Assembly (NCBI RefSeq): GCF_000719555.1
Contig: NZ_JOGX01000007.1
Coordinates: forward strand, 1 to 64,000
DNA length: 64,000 nt
Source: Streptomyces sp. NRRL F-5727
GTDB lineage: Bacteria > Actinomycetota > Actinomycetes > Streptomycetales > Streptomycetaceae
Direction: 5' to 3'
Below, piece after piece: positions 1-7,128 of the stretch. Positions within the stretch are counted from its first letter, which is position 1; each line of letters starts with the position of its first letter. The notes beneath the pieces are model-generated. The model did not search any database, had not been told where the DNA came from, and saw nothing but the letters and a program-made list of their open reading frames with translations. The translations under genes were made by a program, and so were the position numbers.

Positions 1-43
1 CCCCGTCCCCTCCCCCGTTCCGCTCGCCCGTTCCGCTCGCCCC

Positions 44-76
44 GGGCCCCCGCCGACACCCACCCGGCGGGGGCCC
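44..76. terminator. Perfect 12-bp hairpin before the first gene
   Basis: A 12-bp arm at 44-55 pairs exactly with 65-76 around a 9-nt loop. It sits 28 bases before the start of the DedA-like gene and probably ends transcription from a gene outside the window. Just upstream a 13-base sequence, GTTCCGCTCGCCC, is repeated. No T-tract follows, as is usual in Streptomyces. Confidence 0.5.
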
Positions 77-103
77 AGGTGTCGCCGCGTAGGCTCTGCC
101 CCT

Positions 104-739
104 GTGAATCTGCTCGACAGCATGGGCTCGCTGAGGTCGCTGACCGCGGGCCCGTGGATCTATCCGGTGGTGGCGACGTCGATCCTGCTCGACGTCTTTC
201 TGCCCGTGCTGCCGAGCGGCTTCCTCGTGATCTCCGCCGCCACGGCCGCCTCCGCCTCCCTCGGCGCGGCCACGGCGCCCGCGGACGTCCCGTCCCTCCT
301 GCCGCTGCTGCTCACCGCGGCGGCGGCCTCGATGCTCGGCGACTTCCTCGCGTACCGGCTGGCGCTCCGCGGTGGCCGGCGTCTGGACCGCGCGATAGCC
401 CGCTCTCGCCGCCTCACCGTGGCGCGGGAACGTCTCGGCACCGCCCTGGCCCGGGGCGGCGGCGTGATCGTGGTCCTGGCGCGGTTCGCCCCGGCGGGCC
501 GCTCGGTGGTCTCCCTGGGCGCGGGCGCGGCACGGCGACGCCCCGAGGAGTTCCTGCCCTGGTCGGCGCTGGCGGCGGTGATCTGGGCCTCGTACAGCGT
601 GGGGCTCGGCTGGCTGGGCGGCGCGTGGCTGGGCGCGACCTGGTTCAGCGCGGGGGTCTCGACCCTGGCGCTGCTGCTGGCGGGCGGACTGGCCGGCTAT
701 GTCATACGCCGCCCGGGCGCGGCTCCGGCGACGTCCTGA
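104..739 (+). CDS. DedA/SNARE-associated-like membrane protein
   Basis: An integral membrane protein of 211 residues starting at a GTG. Hydrophobic segments cover roughly residues 20-45, 65-90, 115-140 and 165-200. The segment ARFAPAGRSVVSLGAG matches the RF-P-R signature of the DedA (SNARE-associated) family, whose members act in lipid flipping and membrane homeostasis. It is near the family's usual length of about 200 residues. The stop region overlaps the convergent DUF2277 gene by 43 bases. The exact substrate cannot be told from sequence. The family call is good; the function is inferred from the family. Confidence 0.75.
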   Translation: MNLLDSMGSLRSLTAGPWIYPVVATSILLDVFLPVLPSGFLVISAATAASASLGAATAPADVPSLLPLLLTAAAASMLGDFLAYRLALRGGRRLDRAIARSRRLTVARERLGTALARGGGVIVVLARFAPAGRSVVSLGAGAARRRPEEFLPWSALAAVIWASYSVGLGWLGGAWLGATWFSAGVSTLALLLAGGLAGYVIRRPGAAPATS

Positions 740-957
740 TGCCGGTGCGCTCCTCTCACCTCCAGGGTGGCGAGGAGCCGGGCGGTGGCGTCGGCGATCT
801 CCTCGACGGCCCGGTCGAAGACCTCCCGGTTGTGCGCGGCGGGCGCACGGAAGCCGGAGACCTTGCGGACGTACTGGAGCGCGGCGGCGTGGATGTCGTC
901 CTGGGTCGCCTCATGCGGCAGGACGGGCGGGCGGAGTGTCTTGATGCTGCGGCACAT
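697..957 (-). CDS. DUF2277 family protein
   Basis: An 86-residue protein beginning MCRSIKTLRPP, the hallmark N-terminus of DUF2277, a small actinobacterial and proteobacterial family of unknown role. The middle (QYVRKVSGFRAP...NREVFDRAVEEI) is also conserved in the family. The C-terminal 15 or so residues are read from sequence that also encodes the end of the convergent DedA-like gene. No signal peptide or membrane segment is visible. The family assignment is strong and the function unknown. Confidence 0.82.
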   Translation of the reverse strand: MCRSIKTLRPPVLPHEATQDDIHAAALQYVRKVSGFRAPAAHNREVFDRAVEEIADATARLLATLEVRGAHRHQDVAGAAPGRRMT

Positions 958-1010
958 GCCTCCAGTGTGACCCGCACCACTGACAACGCGAGAACGGCAC
1001 AGGACAGGCC

Positions 1011-1101
1011 GGGCACGGGCAGAGGCACAGGCATGGGCAGAGGCACAGGCACAGGCACAGGCAGAGGCAGAGGCACAGGCACGGGCAGAGGCACAGGCAC
1101 A
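1011..1101. repeat. Hexanucleotide array (GGCACA/GGCAGA)
   Basis: About 15 units of a 6-base repeat, mainly GGCACA, GGCAGA and GGGCAC, fill the space between the DUF2277 promoter region and the next gene. Reading frames through it give only Gly-Thr-Gly-Arg or Pro-Val-Pro-Leu repeats, so coding is unlikely. The array probably arose by slippage. Confidence 0.85.
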
Positions 1102-1141
1102 GCCCCCTAACTCCCCCCTCCCTCTCCCCCTCCCCAGGGAC

Positions 1142-1387
1142 TCAGCTCAGCCCACGCCGACTGCGCGCGTTGATCTCGGCGGCGCGGGCGCGGAGCTCGC
1201 GCAGGGGCGTGGCGAGCTGGACGTCGCCGGGCTCGGCCTCCCACTCGGCCCCGCCGTGTACGGCGCGGATGAAGAAGCGCCCGGAGGCGCTCCGTACGAA
1301 GAATCCGACCCGCCCCGTGGCGGTGTCGCGGACGAGGTCGCCGACCTCGGGCACTGGCTGCACGCAACCCTCCGTCCCGTTCCTCAT
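1142..1387 (-). CDS. Small conserved hypothetical protein
   Basis: An 81-residue cytoplasmic protein with no recognised domain. The start is placed at MRNGTEG; an in-frame ATG five codons upstream is possible. The core (VGDLVRDTATGRVGFFV...) looks like a small beta-barrel, and the C-terminus is a basic helix (LRELRARAAEINARSRR). Small Streptomyces proteins of this kind are common and uncharacterised. It diverges from the GntR regulator, with a palindrome between the two genes, so it is a candidate target of that regulator. Coding status rests on codon bias and composition. Confidence 0.6.
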   Translation of the reverse strand: MRNGTEGCVQPVPEVGDLVRDTATGRVGFFVRSASGRFFIRAVHGGAEWEAEPGDVQLATPLRELRARAAEINARSRRGLS

Positions 1388-1436
1388 GCTGCATGGGGAC
1401 ACCCAGGGAAACGCGGAGACCCCGCCCTGTCAACGT

Positions 1437-1448
1437 ATCTCTAGAGAT
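1437..1448. promoter_or_regulatory. 12-bp palindrome, candidate GntR operator
   Basis: ATCTCTAGAGAT is a perfect palindrome. It lies 49 bases from the start of the small divergent gene and about 105 bases before the GntR start. A TTGACA hexamer reads on the minus strand at 1428-1433, beside it. Operators of HutC-type GntR proteins are short AT-centred palindromes, so autoregulation is plausible but inferred. Confidence 0.45.
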
Positions 1449-1552
1449 GTCCCCCGATGGATGGATCGCGAGGGCGGGACGGCGCACACCTGTGCACCCT
1501 GGCCGCGGGGAGCCCCTTAGGGTGTCCCGCAGACGAAGGGAGTGGTCCACCC

Positions 1553-2311
1553 GTGACTGACCAGGAGGGCACCCGTCGGCCCAAGTACCAGCGCATCGCT
1601 GACGAGTTGAGGACGGCGATCCAGTCCGGCGACTTCGCGCCGGGCGACCGGCTCCCCGGCGAGAACGACCTCATGTCCACCTACGCGGTGGCCCGGATGA
1701 CCGCCCGCCAGGCGCTCGCGGTGCTCCGCGGGGAGGGCCTCACGGAGGCCCGGAAGGGCGCCGGCGTCTTCGTCCGCGCCTTCCGCCCGCTGCGCCGCCG
1801 CGGCGTCGGGCGCCTCGCGGGTGAGGGCTGGGGCGGCGGCCGTTCGGTCTGGGCGGCGGAGATCGAGGACCGGGCCCTCGTCGTGGACCAGGTGACGGTG
1901 GCGGAGGAGGAGGCGGGGCCCCGGATCGCGCACGCCCTGAACCTGGCGCCGGACGACCCCGTCTGCGTCCGCAGCCGCCGCTTCGTCCTCGACGACAGGC
2001 CGGTCCTGCTCTCCGTCTCGTACCTCGCCGCGGAGCTGGTGCGCGGCACCGCCATCACCCGGCCGGACACGGGCCCGGGAGGCACGTACGCCCGCCTCGC
2101 CGAACTGGGCCACCGCCCGGTGCGCTTCCGCGAGGAGCTGCGCTGCCGCATGCCGACGGCCGACGAGACCGGTCGCCTGACCCTCCCGCCGGGCACCCCG
2201 GTGGTCCTCATCGGCCGCACGGCCTTCACGGAGCCGGGCAGACCGGTCGAGCTCAACGAGATGACCCTGGACGCGTCGTCCTACATCCTGGAGTACGACT
2301 TCGACGCGTGA
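1553..2311 (+). CDS. GntR-family (HutC-type) transcriptional regulator
   Basis: A 252-residue repressor-type regulator. Residues 10-75 form the winged helix-turn-helix typical of GntR (RIADELRTAIQSGDFAPGDRLP, then MTARQALAVLRGEGL). Residues 100-245 are a UTRA effector-binding domain ending in the usual ILEYDFDA-type tail. The GTG at 1553 was chosen because GAAGGGAG lies just upstream; an open frame continues further upstream but without a good ribosome site. It diverges from a small hypothetical gene. The effector is unknown; UTRA domains usually bind small sugars or amino-acid derivatives. Confidence 0.88.
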   Translation: MTDQEGTRRPKYQRIADELRTAIQSGDFAPGDRLPGENDLMSTYAVARMTARQALAVLRGEGLTEARKGAGVFVRAFRPLRRRGVGRLAGEGWGGGRSVWAAEIEDRALVVDQVTVAEEEAGPRIAHALNLAPDDPVCVRSRRFVLDDRPVLLSVSYLAAELVRGTAITRPDTGPGGTYARLAELGHRPVRFREELRCRMPTADETGRLTLPPGTPVVLIGRTAFTEPGRPVELNEMTLDASSYILEYDFDA

Positions 2312-2324
2312 CTCCCGCCGACGC

Positions 2325-2891
2325 TCACCCCTCCCGGGGCGCGGGCACCCCGCCCCCCTCGCCCGCCTCACCCCCGGCCGGCTTCGCCGACCCGCCGCCG
2401 CCCTGCAGATCGGTACTGACCTGCCCGCCGAGCGTCATCACGTTCAACGTGGCGGCGTTCTCGTTGGCGATGGCCTTCTCGACCCGGGCGACGAGCAGAC
2501 CGAACGCCTCCCGCTTCGACAGCTCCCGGTACGGCCCGACCCGCGCCTCGAAGTAGACCCGCTCGTGCCCGAGCAACTGCTCGGTGGACCGGTAGTTCTT
2601 CCACTGCTCGCGGTACCGGAAGACGCTCTCCAACGACACGGCGGCGACGACGACCACGCTCAGCACGGTCGCGGTCACCCGCGCGAACCCGGCATCCAGA
2701 TTCACGAACACCGGCACGAGCGCCCCGCCGACGACGGAGACGGTCCGCATCCGCAGATGCATCGCCTTCATCCGCGTCGCCTTGACGTCGTACCACTCCT
2801 GATACTGCGCCAGCCGCCCCGCGACATACCGCTGCGCCGTCATGTCCCCCGCGCCCACCCCGACTTCAGGCGCATCCCCCACCTCAACCAT
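2325..2891 (-). CDS. DUF4231 membrane protein
   Basis: A protein of about 188 residues with a helix-rich N-terminal part (RLAQYQEWYDVKATRMK), two adjacent membrane segments at roughly residues 48-66 and 70-90, and a conserved cytoplasmic helix (REQWKNYRSTEQLLGHERVY). This is the layout of DUF4231, sometimes grouped with SLATT domains that occur in nucleotide-sensing and defence contexts. The tail is Gly/Ala-rich. An ATG at 2843, with GGGGGAC just before it, is an alternative start. It is convergent with the GntR gene, with no visible operon partner. Confidence 0.75.
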   Translation of the reverse strand: MVEVGDAPEVGVGAGDMTAQRYVAGRLAQYQEWYDVKATRMKAMHLRMRTVSVVGGALVPVFVNLDAGFARVTATVLSVVVVAAVSLESVFRYREQWKNYRSTEQLLGHERVYFEARVGPYRELSKREAFGLLVARVEKAIANENAATLNVMTLGGQVSTDLQGGGGSAKPAGGEAGEGGGVPAPREG

Positions 2892-3028
2892 CCCGGCAGT
2901 ACACCCACCCCCAACCCCCCACGTCAACTCACCCCGGGCCCCGAAGGCGGTGACGCCCCGCTCCGATCACGCCTACCGTGGCTCCGACGAGCGGAACCAC
3001 CGCAGACACAGTCCGAGACGGGGCACCG

Positions 3029-3295
3029 ATGAAACGAGTAGAGGCCGAACTGCTCACCGACGGCGGCAACGACGCCGTGATCCGCCTCCCGAGCCGCACC
3101 TTCCCCGGTGTCCTGATCCAGGGGGACACCCTCAGCGCCCTCCGGAACGACGTCGCCGAACTGGTCGAACTGTGCGCCGCCGGCGACCTGGAAGAGGCGA
3201 CCTACGTGGCCGGCCTCCTCCACGCCGACCTGAACGCGAAGCTCCAGCGCTACACGACAGCACTCGAAGCACACGGAATCCCGCGCCCCTTCTAA
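3029..3295 (+). CDS. Small conserved protein, DUF6959-like
   Basis: An 88-residue protein starting MKRVEAELLTDGGN. Its pattern (AVIRLPSRTFPGVLIQGDTL, then a helical half containing VAELVELCAAGDLEEA) resembles a Streptomyces family I recall as DUF6959; no biochemical role is known. A C-terminal helix predominates and no membrane segment is seen. It is the last gene before the tRNA-Val genomic island. The start is the first ATG of the well-conserved part. The family name is from memory and less sure than the coding call. Confidence 0.62.
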   Translation: MKRVEAELLTDGGNDAVIRLPSRTFPGVLIQGDTLSALRNDVAELVELCAAGDLEEATYVAGLLHADLNAKLQRYTTALEAHGIPRPF

Positions 3296-3375
3296 CCCGC
3301 CCCTCACCGATCCGCCCGCCCCCGACCGGGTCCAACGGCACTGGCAGCCTCGCCAGCGAAGAGGCAACAAATGCC

Positions 3376-3409
3376 GAAGACCCCCAGCCAAGATCGACTG
3401 GGGGCCTTC
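3376..3409 (-). terminator. Hairpin beside the left attachment site
   Basis: CCCCCAG at 3381-3387 pairs with CTGGGGG at 3398-3404, and GAAG (3376-3379) with CTTC (3406-3409) across one mismatch. It stands in the same relation to the displaced tRNA 3' end at 3415-3448 as a second hairpin (8313-8346) stands to the intact tRNA. It is probably the original tRNA-Val terminator, pushed away by island insertion. Confidence 0.6.
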
Positions 3410-3414
3410 GTCCC

Positions 3415-3448
3415 TGGTGGGCGCGGACGGTTTCGAACCGCCGACATC
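3415..3448. other. attL, displaced tRNA-Val 3' end
   Basis: These 34 bases match 8351-8384 exactly and correspond to the CCA end, acceptor strand and T arm of tRNA-Val read on the minus strand. Beyond base 3448 the match decays (C for T at 3449, C for T at 3456), so no full tRNA can fold here. Confidence 0.85.
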
Positions 3449-3526
3449 CGCTTTGCAAGCTCGTGCGGGTCACGGCCGACGAGGGGCAACCCCCGCTCGC
3501 GTACGAAGGGCCGTGCAGAGCTGCTG

Positions 3527-3781
3527 TCATCCACCGTCGTTGATGTCAGATTTGGATGTGGATGTCACCTGTCGCCGGTCCGCGAACGGCCGCCGATAGT
3601 CCGCAGCCTCCCCGACCGGTGGATAGTCCCTGACGAAACTCACGTAGACGGGGTGCTCAGGGTGCCCGGCCTCCATCCTCAGGGAGATGTCCACCTCGTG
3701 GTTGGCGAACCGGTGCAGGTACTGGACGAACAGCTCCAGCTCCTCGTCGGACAGCCGCTCGTCGAGCCGCTCGTTGTGCAT
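3527..3781 (-). CDS. Hypothetical island protein
   Basis: An 84-residue acidic protein beginning MHNERLDERLSDEELELF. The N-terminal half is helical with many Glu/Asp/Leu; the middle (EHPVYVSFVRDYPPVGE) may form a strand pair. There is no recognised family. The start was chosen at the ATG preceded by GGGGGTGG; an upstream extension in frame is unlikely. The C-terminal codons run through the repeated GATGTCA sequences near attL, so the end may be an artefact of island integration. Confidence 0.5.
   Translation of the reverse strand: MHNERLDERLSDEELELFVQYLHRFANHEVDISLRMEAGHPEHPVYVSFVRDYPPVGEAADYRRPFADRRQVTSTSKSDINDGG
3538..3550. repeat. 13-bp direct repeat inside the left island end
   Basis: CGTTGATGTCAGA recurs in the same orientation at 8290-8302 near the right end. 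Further GATGTCA copies follow within 25 bases at both ends. Such paired short repeats just inside att sites are typical of integrase arm-binding sites; that role is inferred. Confidence 0.5.
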
Positions 3782-3872
3782 GCCACCCCCGCTACCGACC
3801 GATCGACAGGGTCGGACAATACCCGAGCCAAACACACAGGCGGCTCGTGGGCGCCACCGCTACCGTGCGGGT

Positions 3873-4178
3873 ATGAAGCGCGGACGAAAGCACTGGCGGC
3901 ACGGCTTCGGGGCACCGAAGACGTTCGTTCTGTACCGCACGCCTGACGTGTGGCGCTGTGCCATGTACTTCTCCGGCGCCATCGTCGACGGTTACCTCGC
4001 CCAGCCCAGCGCCGACAGCGAACCCGGCGCAGCCCAGTCAGCCGCACACGGCAAGGCCGAGGACCTGGCCGGCCGACCGCTGACGATCTCCTGGGAGTCA
4101 AGCGACGAACCAGGTTGGTGGACGGGAACCATCACGACCGAACCCGTGGACCTGACACCTGACTGTGCTGCCGGTTGA
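3873..4178 (+). CDS. Hypothetical island protein
   Basis: A 101-residue protein starting MKRGRKHWRHGFG at an ATG (GTGCGGGT upstream gives only a weak ribosome site). The N-terminus is strongly basic. The remainder holds several aromatic residues (WRCAMYFSGAIVDGY, DEPGWWTGTI) suggesting a compact beta fold. There is no recognised domain and no membrane segment. It lies alone on its strand between the attL-proximal gene and the remnants, with no clear partner. Coding status is supported by good third-position GC but not by family. Confidence 0.5.
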   Translation: MKRGRKHWRHGFGAPKTFVLYRTPDVWRCAMYFSGAIVDGYLAQPSADSEPGAAQSAAHGKAEDLAGRPLTISWESSDEPGWWTGTITTEPVDLTPDCAAG

Positions 4179-4185
4179 TGGAGGA

Positions 4186-4302
4186 TCACGCAGAGGGCTG
4201 CGAATCTGCCTCCAGCTCCGCACGCTCCAAGGCTGCGATTGTCCTGCGTCGCCATCGAACAACCACAAACGCCCCGATCACCGTCACCAGCAATGTGCCC
4301 AT
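4186..4302 (-). CDS. Short single-span membrane peptide, probably a remnant
   Basis: About 38 residues from an ATG: a hydrophobic helix (MGTLLVTVIGAFVVV) followed by a basic stop-transfer (RWRRR) and a short acidic tail. This resembles small membrane peptides of actinomycete mobile elements, but the part upstream looks non-coding, so it may be the surviving end of a larger gene. It abuts the preceding gene end-to-end on the opposite strand. Confidence 0.35.
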   Translation of the reverse strand: MGTLLVTVIGAFVVVRWRRRTIAALERAELEADSQPSA

Positions 4303-4314
4303 CACAGCGCCCCA

Positions 4315-4500
4315 GGCGTCCGCACCCAGATCACCACCGGCCACCTCAAGCCCGGAGACTGCCTCCCCTCGGAACCAAAGCTGGCCGCCCACCACACGGT
4401 CAGCACGCCGACGATCCGCCAGGCCCTAGCCCTCCTCCAGCCCGAAGGGCTCATCGAGAAGCCCACGGCAAGGGCAACTGCGTCCGCCCCCCTTCACAGA
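4315..4500 (+). pseudogene. Fragment of a GntR-type repressor
   Basis: About 62 codons read as a GntR winged-helix domain: QITTGHLKPGDCLPSEPKLA followed by TPTIRQALALLQPEGLIEK. The normal N-terminal start is missing and the effector domain is absent; the frame soon degenerates. Integrative elements of the pSAM2 class often carry a HutC-type GntR regulator (KorSA-like), so this is probably the decayed regulator of the island. Confidence 0.6.
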
Positions 4501-4910
4501 CTCACGCGTGCGGGAGAGAAACTTCGAGGACTACTGACAACGGACCTGACGAGAACTCTCCATGCCGTGCTCCGCGTGGCTACAAGCCGGGGCGCTCGCC
4601 TGATGGCAACACACGGCAACGACCGTTGCTGAGCGGGTCGAGGTTCCTACCTCTTGGTGACCCTCTGCGTCGGCCGCACCCACGCAGGGGGCTCAGAGAC
4701 CTTGACGCCCCACCAACCCTTGATCGGCGGCTCGATTGCCGGGTGGGGCTACGGAGGCGGTCTCGATGCCGAGGCGACCGACGAAGATCCCTACACAGTA
4801 TGAGAGGCAACAAGAGTCACCGCTGACGTTCTTACCCAACCAGACCTCAACCACCATGTCTCATCGATACGATGACCGACACAGTGCAGGGGTGTACACG
4901 AGGGGGGAAC
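4501..4910. other. Gap with decayed sequence before the OLD gene
   Basis: No convincing gene is seen in these 410 bases. One short open stretch (GTG at 4657 to TGA at 4803, 48 codons) ends in a Gly-rich then acidic tail (AGWGYGGGLDAEATDEDPYT). It lacks a ribosome site and known relatives, and could be a gene remnant or a small peptide. AT content rises toward 4860, where the promoter of the OLD gene should lie. Confidence 0.4.
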
Positions 4911-7091
4911 GTGCGGCTCGATTCTATCCACGCTCAAGGATTCCGCAGCCTTCAGGACGTCACGCTAAGCGACTGCGGCGAGCTTAATGTCCTGATCGGA
5001 AAGAACAACTCCGGAAAATCGAATCTCCTTTCCGCCGTAAGATTCTTCTTCGATTTCTTCAATCCTGCCGGAGAAGTCGTTAGTGTTTCACCGGCGATTT
5101 TCCGCGAAACCGACTGGAATAGGCAGAGTAACGACAAGGTCGTGACTTTTGATGTCAATCTGTCACTGAATGAACAGGAGATAGCTCACCTCAAGGAGGA
5201 CATCGCAAGCGAAGCAGCCCAGCTGCGTAATGCCCTGTTCACCTCCACCGATGAAACTGGCGTATCGATCACTCTCACTTTCGATGGGAGAGAGGATCCG
5301 ATTGGGTATGTTAGCAGGATCGCCTTTCTTTCCGGCAAGTCGAACGGAAACGCCATCTTTAGCATGGGGGAGGATTCGGCCTCAGAGATCGCGCTAAATG
5401 TTCGCCGCCTCAACCAGGCCAGGGAGGAGATCGAAGCGCTCAATATAGTCATGGAGGGAATTCGCGAGGAAGAGTTCCAGATGGCTAAGGACTTGGGTGT
5501 CGCATACTCACTTCGAGGCCGGCGCAATTCCCTTAGCGGCGCGCAACTCCGAGCGCTTGATCAGACCATTAAGAACAGCTCATCCGCTGACGAATTCTAT
5601 CAGATCTGCCGCAGTAAGGTGTCCCAGCTTACCGCCGTGATGGAATCCGTAGAGAGGGCCGAGATCACCAAGCCTGTAAACATCTTCTCGGGTGAGTCGA
5701 CGACGGTTCCCAACTATGTCACCGCTCTTGTATCGAGGATCTCGAATCTGCGCGTTCATCACCTTTCGGAACAGCGGAATCCCATTGGTCCCGCAGAGGC
5801 CGCGAAGATTCTTCGACTGAAGACGAGTCGAGGGCACGGCGCTGTACTCAATGGCATTCAGTCCGTAGTGTCTACTCTGCTTGGCGTCCAAATCGACGCA
5901 TTTAGCTCTGACGAAGCCCCCCGTCGGGGCATGCAGCCGGTCGCTGAGCTCGATGTGGATGATTTCCTTGTGCAGGTCAACGGTTCTGGCGTTAGAGAGG
6001 CTTTGCGCCTCATCCTGGATTACGAGTTCGAGAAGCCGCAAGTACTGCTCGTGGAGGAACCGGAGGTTCACCTTCATCCTGCTCTAGAGACGGCCCTGAT
6101 GCAGTATCTGCGAAACGTTAGTCAAAAGTGTCAGGTATTCCTGACCACTCATTCGACGAATTTTCTGGATGTTGGCGCCCTCAAGAACGTCTACATGGTA
6201 GCGAAAGCGCCGGAGACGTCGGTTCGCCTTCTCGATATGCCTGAGGCCGAGGAGGTAATTCCTCAAGAATTGGGAATCCGGCTCAGCTCTCTCTTTATGT
6301 ATGATCGCCTAGTGTTCATTGAAGGGCCTTCTGATGAGCAGATTCTCCGCATCTTTGCGGAGACTCTAAACGTTAGCCTCGCTCGAGCGTCTGTCGGATT
6401 CGTTACCACTGGCGGGGCGAGAAACTTCACGCATTTTGCGACCTCTTCGACTCTATCCTTCCTTGGGAAAAGAAATGTGAAGACCACATTCATCCTGGAT
6501 CGCGACGAAAGGACGGGAGAAGATCTGGAGAAGATGAGGGGACAGATTTCCGGACTGAGCGAATTGGTAGTTCTAAGCATGCGTGAGATGGAGAATTATC
6601 TAATTGATGCTCGCACCCTGGCTCGGTATCTGGCAATCCGGACAGACGGCGCGGTTCAAGTGACTCAGGAGCAGGTGCAGGAAAGGATCGACGCCGCGTG
6701 CCAGGATCTCCGGAATGTGGCTATTGAGAGGCGGGCTCTCAAGGAGATCTGCTCTCCGATCTATCCACGCAGGGAAAATGTCATCAAGCGCGACTCCGGG
6801 GAGGACTTCCTCGCGGCGGCCGAGGCAGAACTTGATGCAGTGATTTTCTCCGTGCAGAAGCTCCGGGATGAGTTGGCGGAGACCCTTGAGTCGGCGGGAC
6901 GGGCTGTCGAATCGCAGTGGGACTCCAGTAAGGTTTCGCTAATTCCTGGAGATGAGATCCTCAAGCATGTGTTTTCCTCCTATGGGATCTCCTTCAATAA
7001 GCGCAAGGATTCAATCAGGATTGCCACAATTATGTCGCGTGAGGAAATTCCAAGCGAAATGGCTGGGGTTGTCCGAGGTTTGGTGACGTAG
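4911..7091 (+). CDS. OLD-family ATP-dependent endonuclease (ABC ATPase + TOPRIM)
   Basis: A 726-residue protein with the OLD/GajA architecture. The N-terminal SMC-like ATPase has Walker A GKNNSGKS (residues 30-37), Walker B LLVEEPEVHLHP (about 378-389) and a switch histidine in TTHSTNFLD. The C-terminal TOPRIM nuclease has FIEGPSDE (about 467), the DxD-type LDRDE (about 528) and the family REMENYLID motif (about 557). GTG 4911 is preferred over the ATG 39 bases upstream because of AGGGGGGA just before it. No UvrD-like helicase follows, so it is not a Gabija pair and fits a stand-alone (class 1) OLD protein. Known members cut DNA and block phages; defence here is inferred. AT-rich codons mark it as acquired. 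Confidence 0.9.
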   Translation: MRLDSIHAQGFRSLQDVTLSDCGELNVLIGKNNSGKSNLLSAVRFFFDFFNPAGEVVSVSPAIFRETDWNRQSNDKVVTFDVNLSLNEQEIAHLKEDIASEAAQLRNALFTSTDETGVSITLTFDGREDPIGYVSRIAFLSGKSNGNAIFSMGEDSASEIALNVRRLNQAREEIEALNIVMEGIREEEFQMAKDLGVAYSLRGRRNSLSGAQLRALDQTIKNSSSADEFYQICRSKVSQLTAVMESVERAEITKPVNIFSGESTTVPNYVTALVSRISNLRVHHLSEQRNPIGPAEAAKILRLKTSRGHGAVLNGIQSVVSTLLGVQIDAFSSDEAPRRGMQPVAELDVDDFLVQVNGSGVREALRLILDYEFEKPQVLLVEEPEVHLHPALETALMQYLRNVSQKCQVFLTTHSTNFLDVGALKNVYMVAKAPETSVRLLDMPEAEEVIPQELGIRLSSLFMYDRLVFIEGPSDEQILRIFAETLNVSLARASVGFVTTGGARNFTHFATSSTLSFLGKRNVKTTFILDRDERTGEDLEKMRGQISGLSELVVLSMREMENYLIDARTLARYLAIRTDGAVQVTQEQVQERIDAACQDLRNVAIERRALKEICSPIYPRRENVIKRDSGEDFLAAAEAELDAVIFSVQKLRDELAETLESAGRAVESQWDSSKVSLIPGDEILKHVFSSYGISFNKRKDSIRIATIMSREEIPSEMAGVVRGLVT

Positions 7092-7128
7092 GGGCTTCTG
7101 CTGTCAAGGTCGGCGGAGCGGCTTAAGC

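Noticed and set aside
3421..3495. A second tRNA gene at the left island end
   Set aside because: Only the 3' third of a tRNA is present. The anticodon-side sequence does not pair into a cloverleaf.
4580..4813. A short Arg-rich minus-strand frame in the island
   Set aside because: No ribosome site, no family, and composition typical of chance open frames.
4911..7091. Gabija (GajA) or PARIS system
   Set aside because: No UvrD-like helicase and no AriB-like gene follows; the next gene is the integrase.
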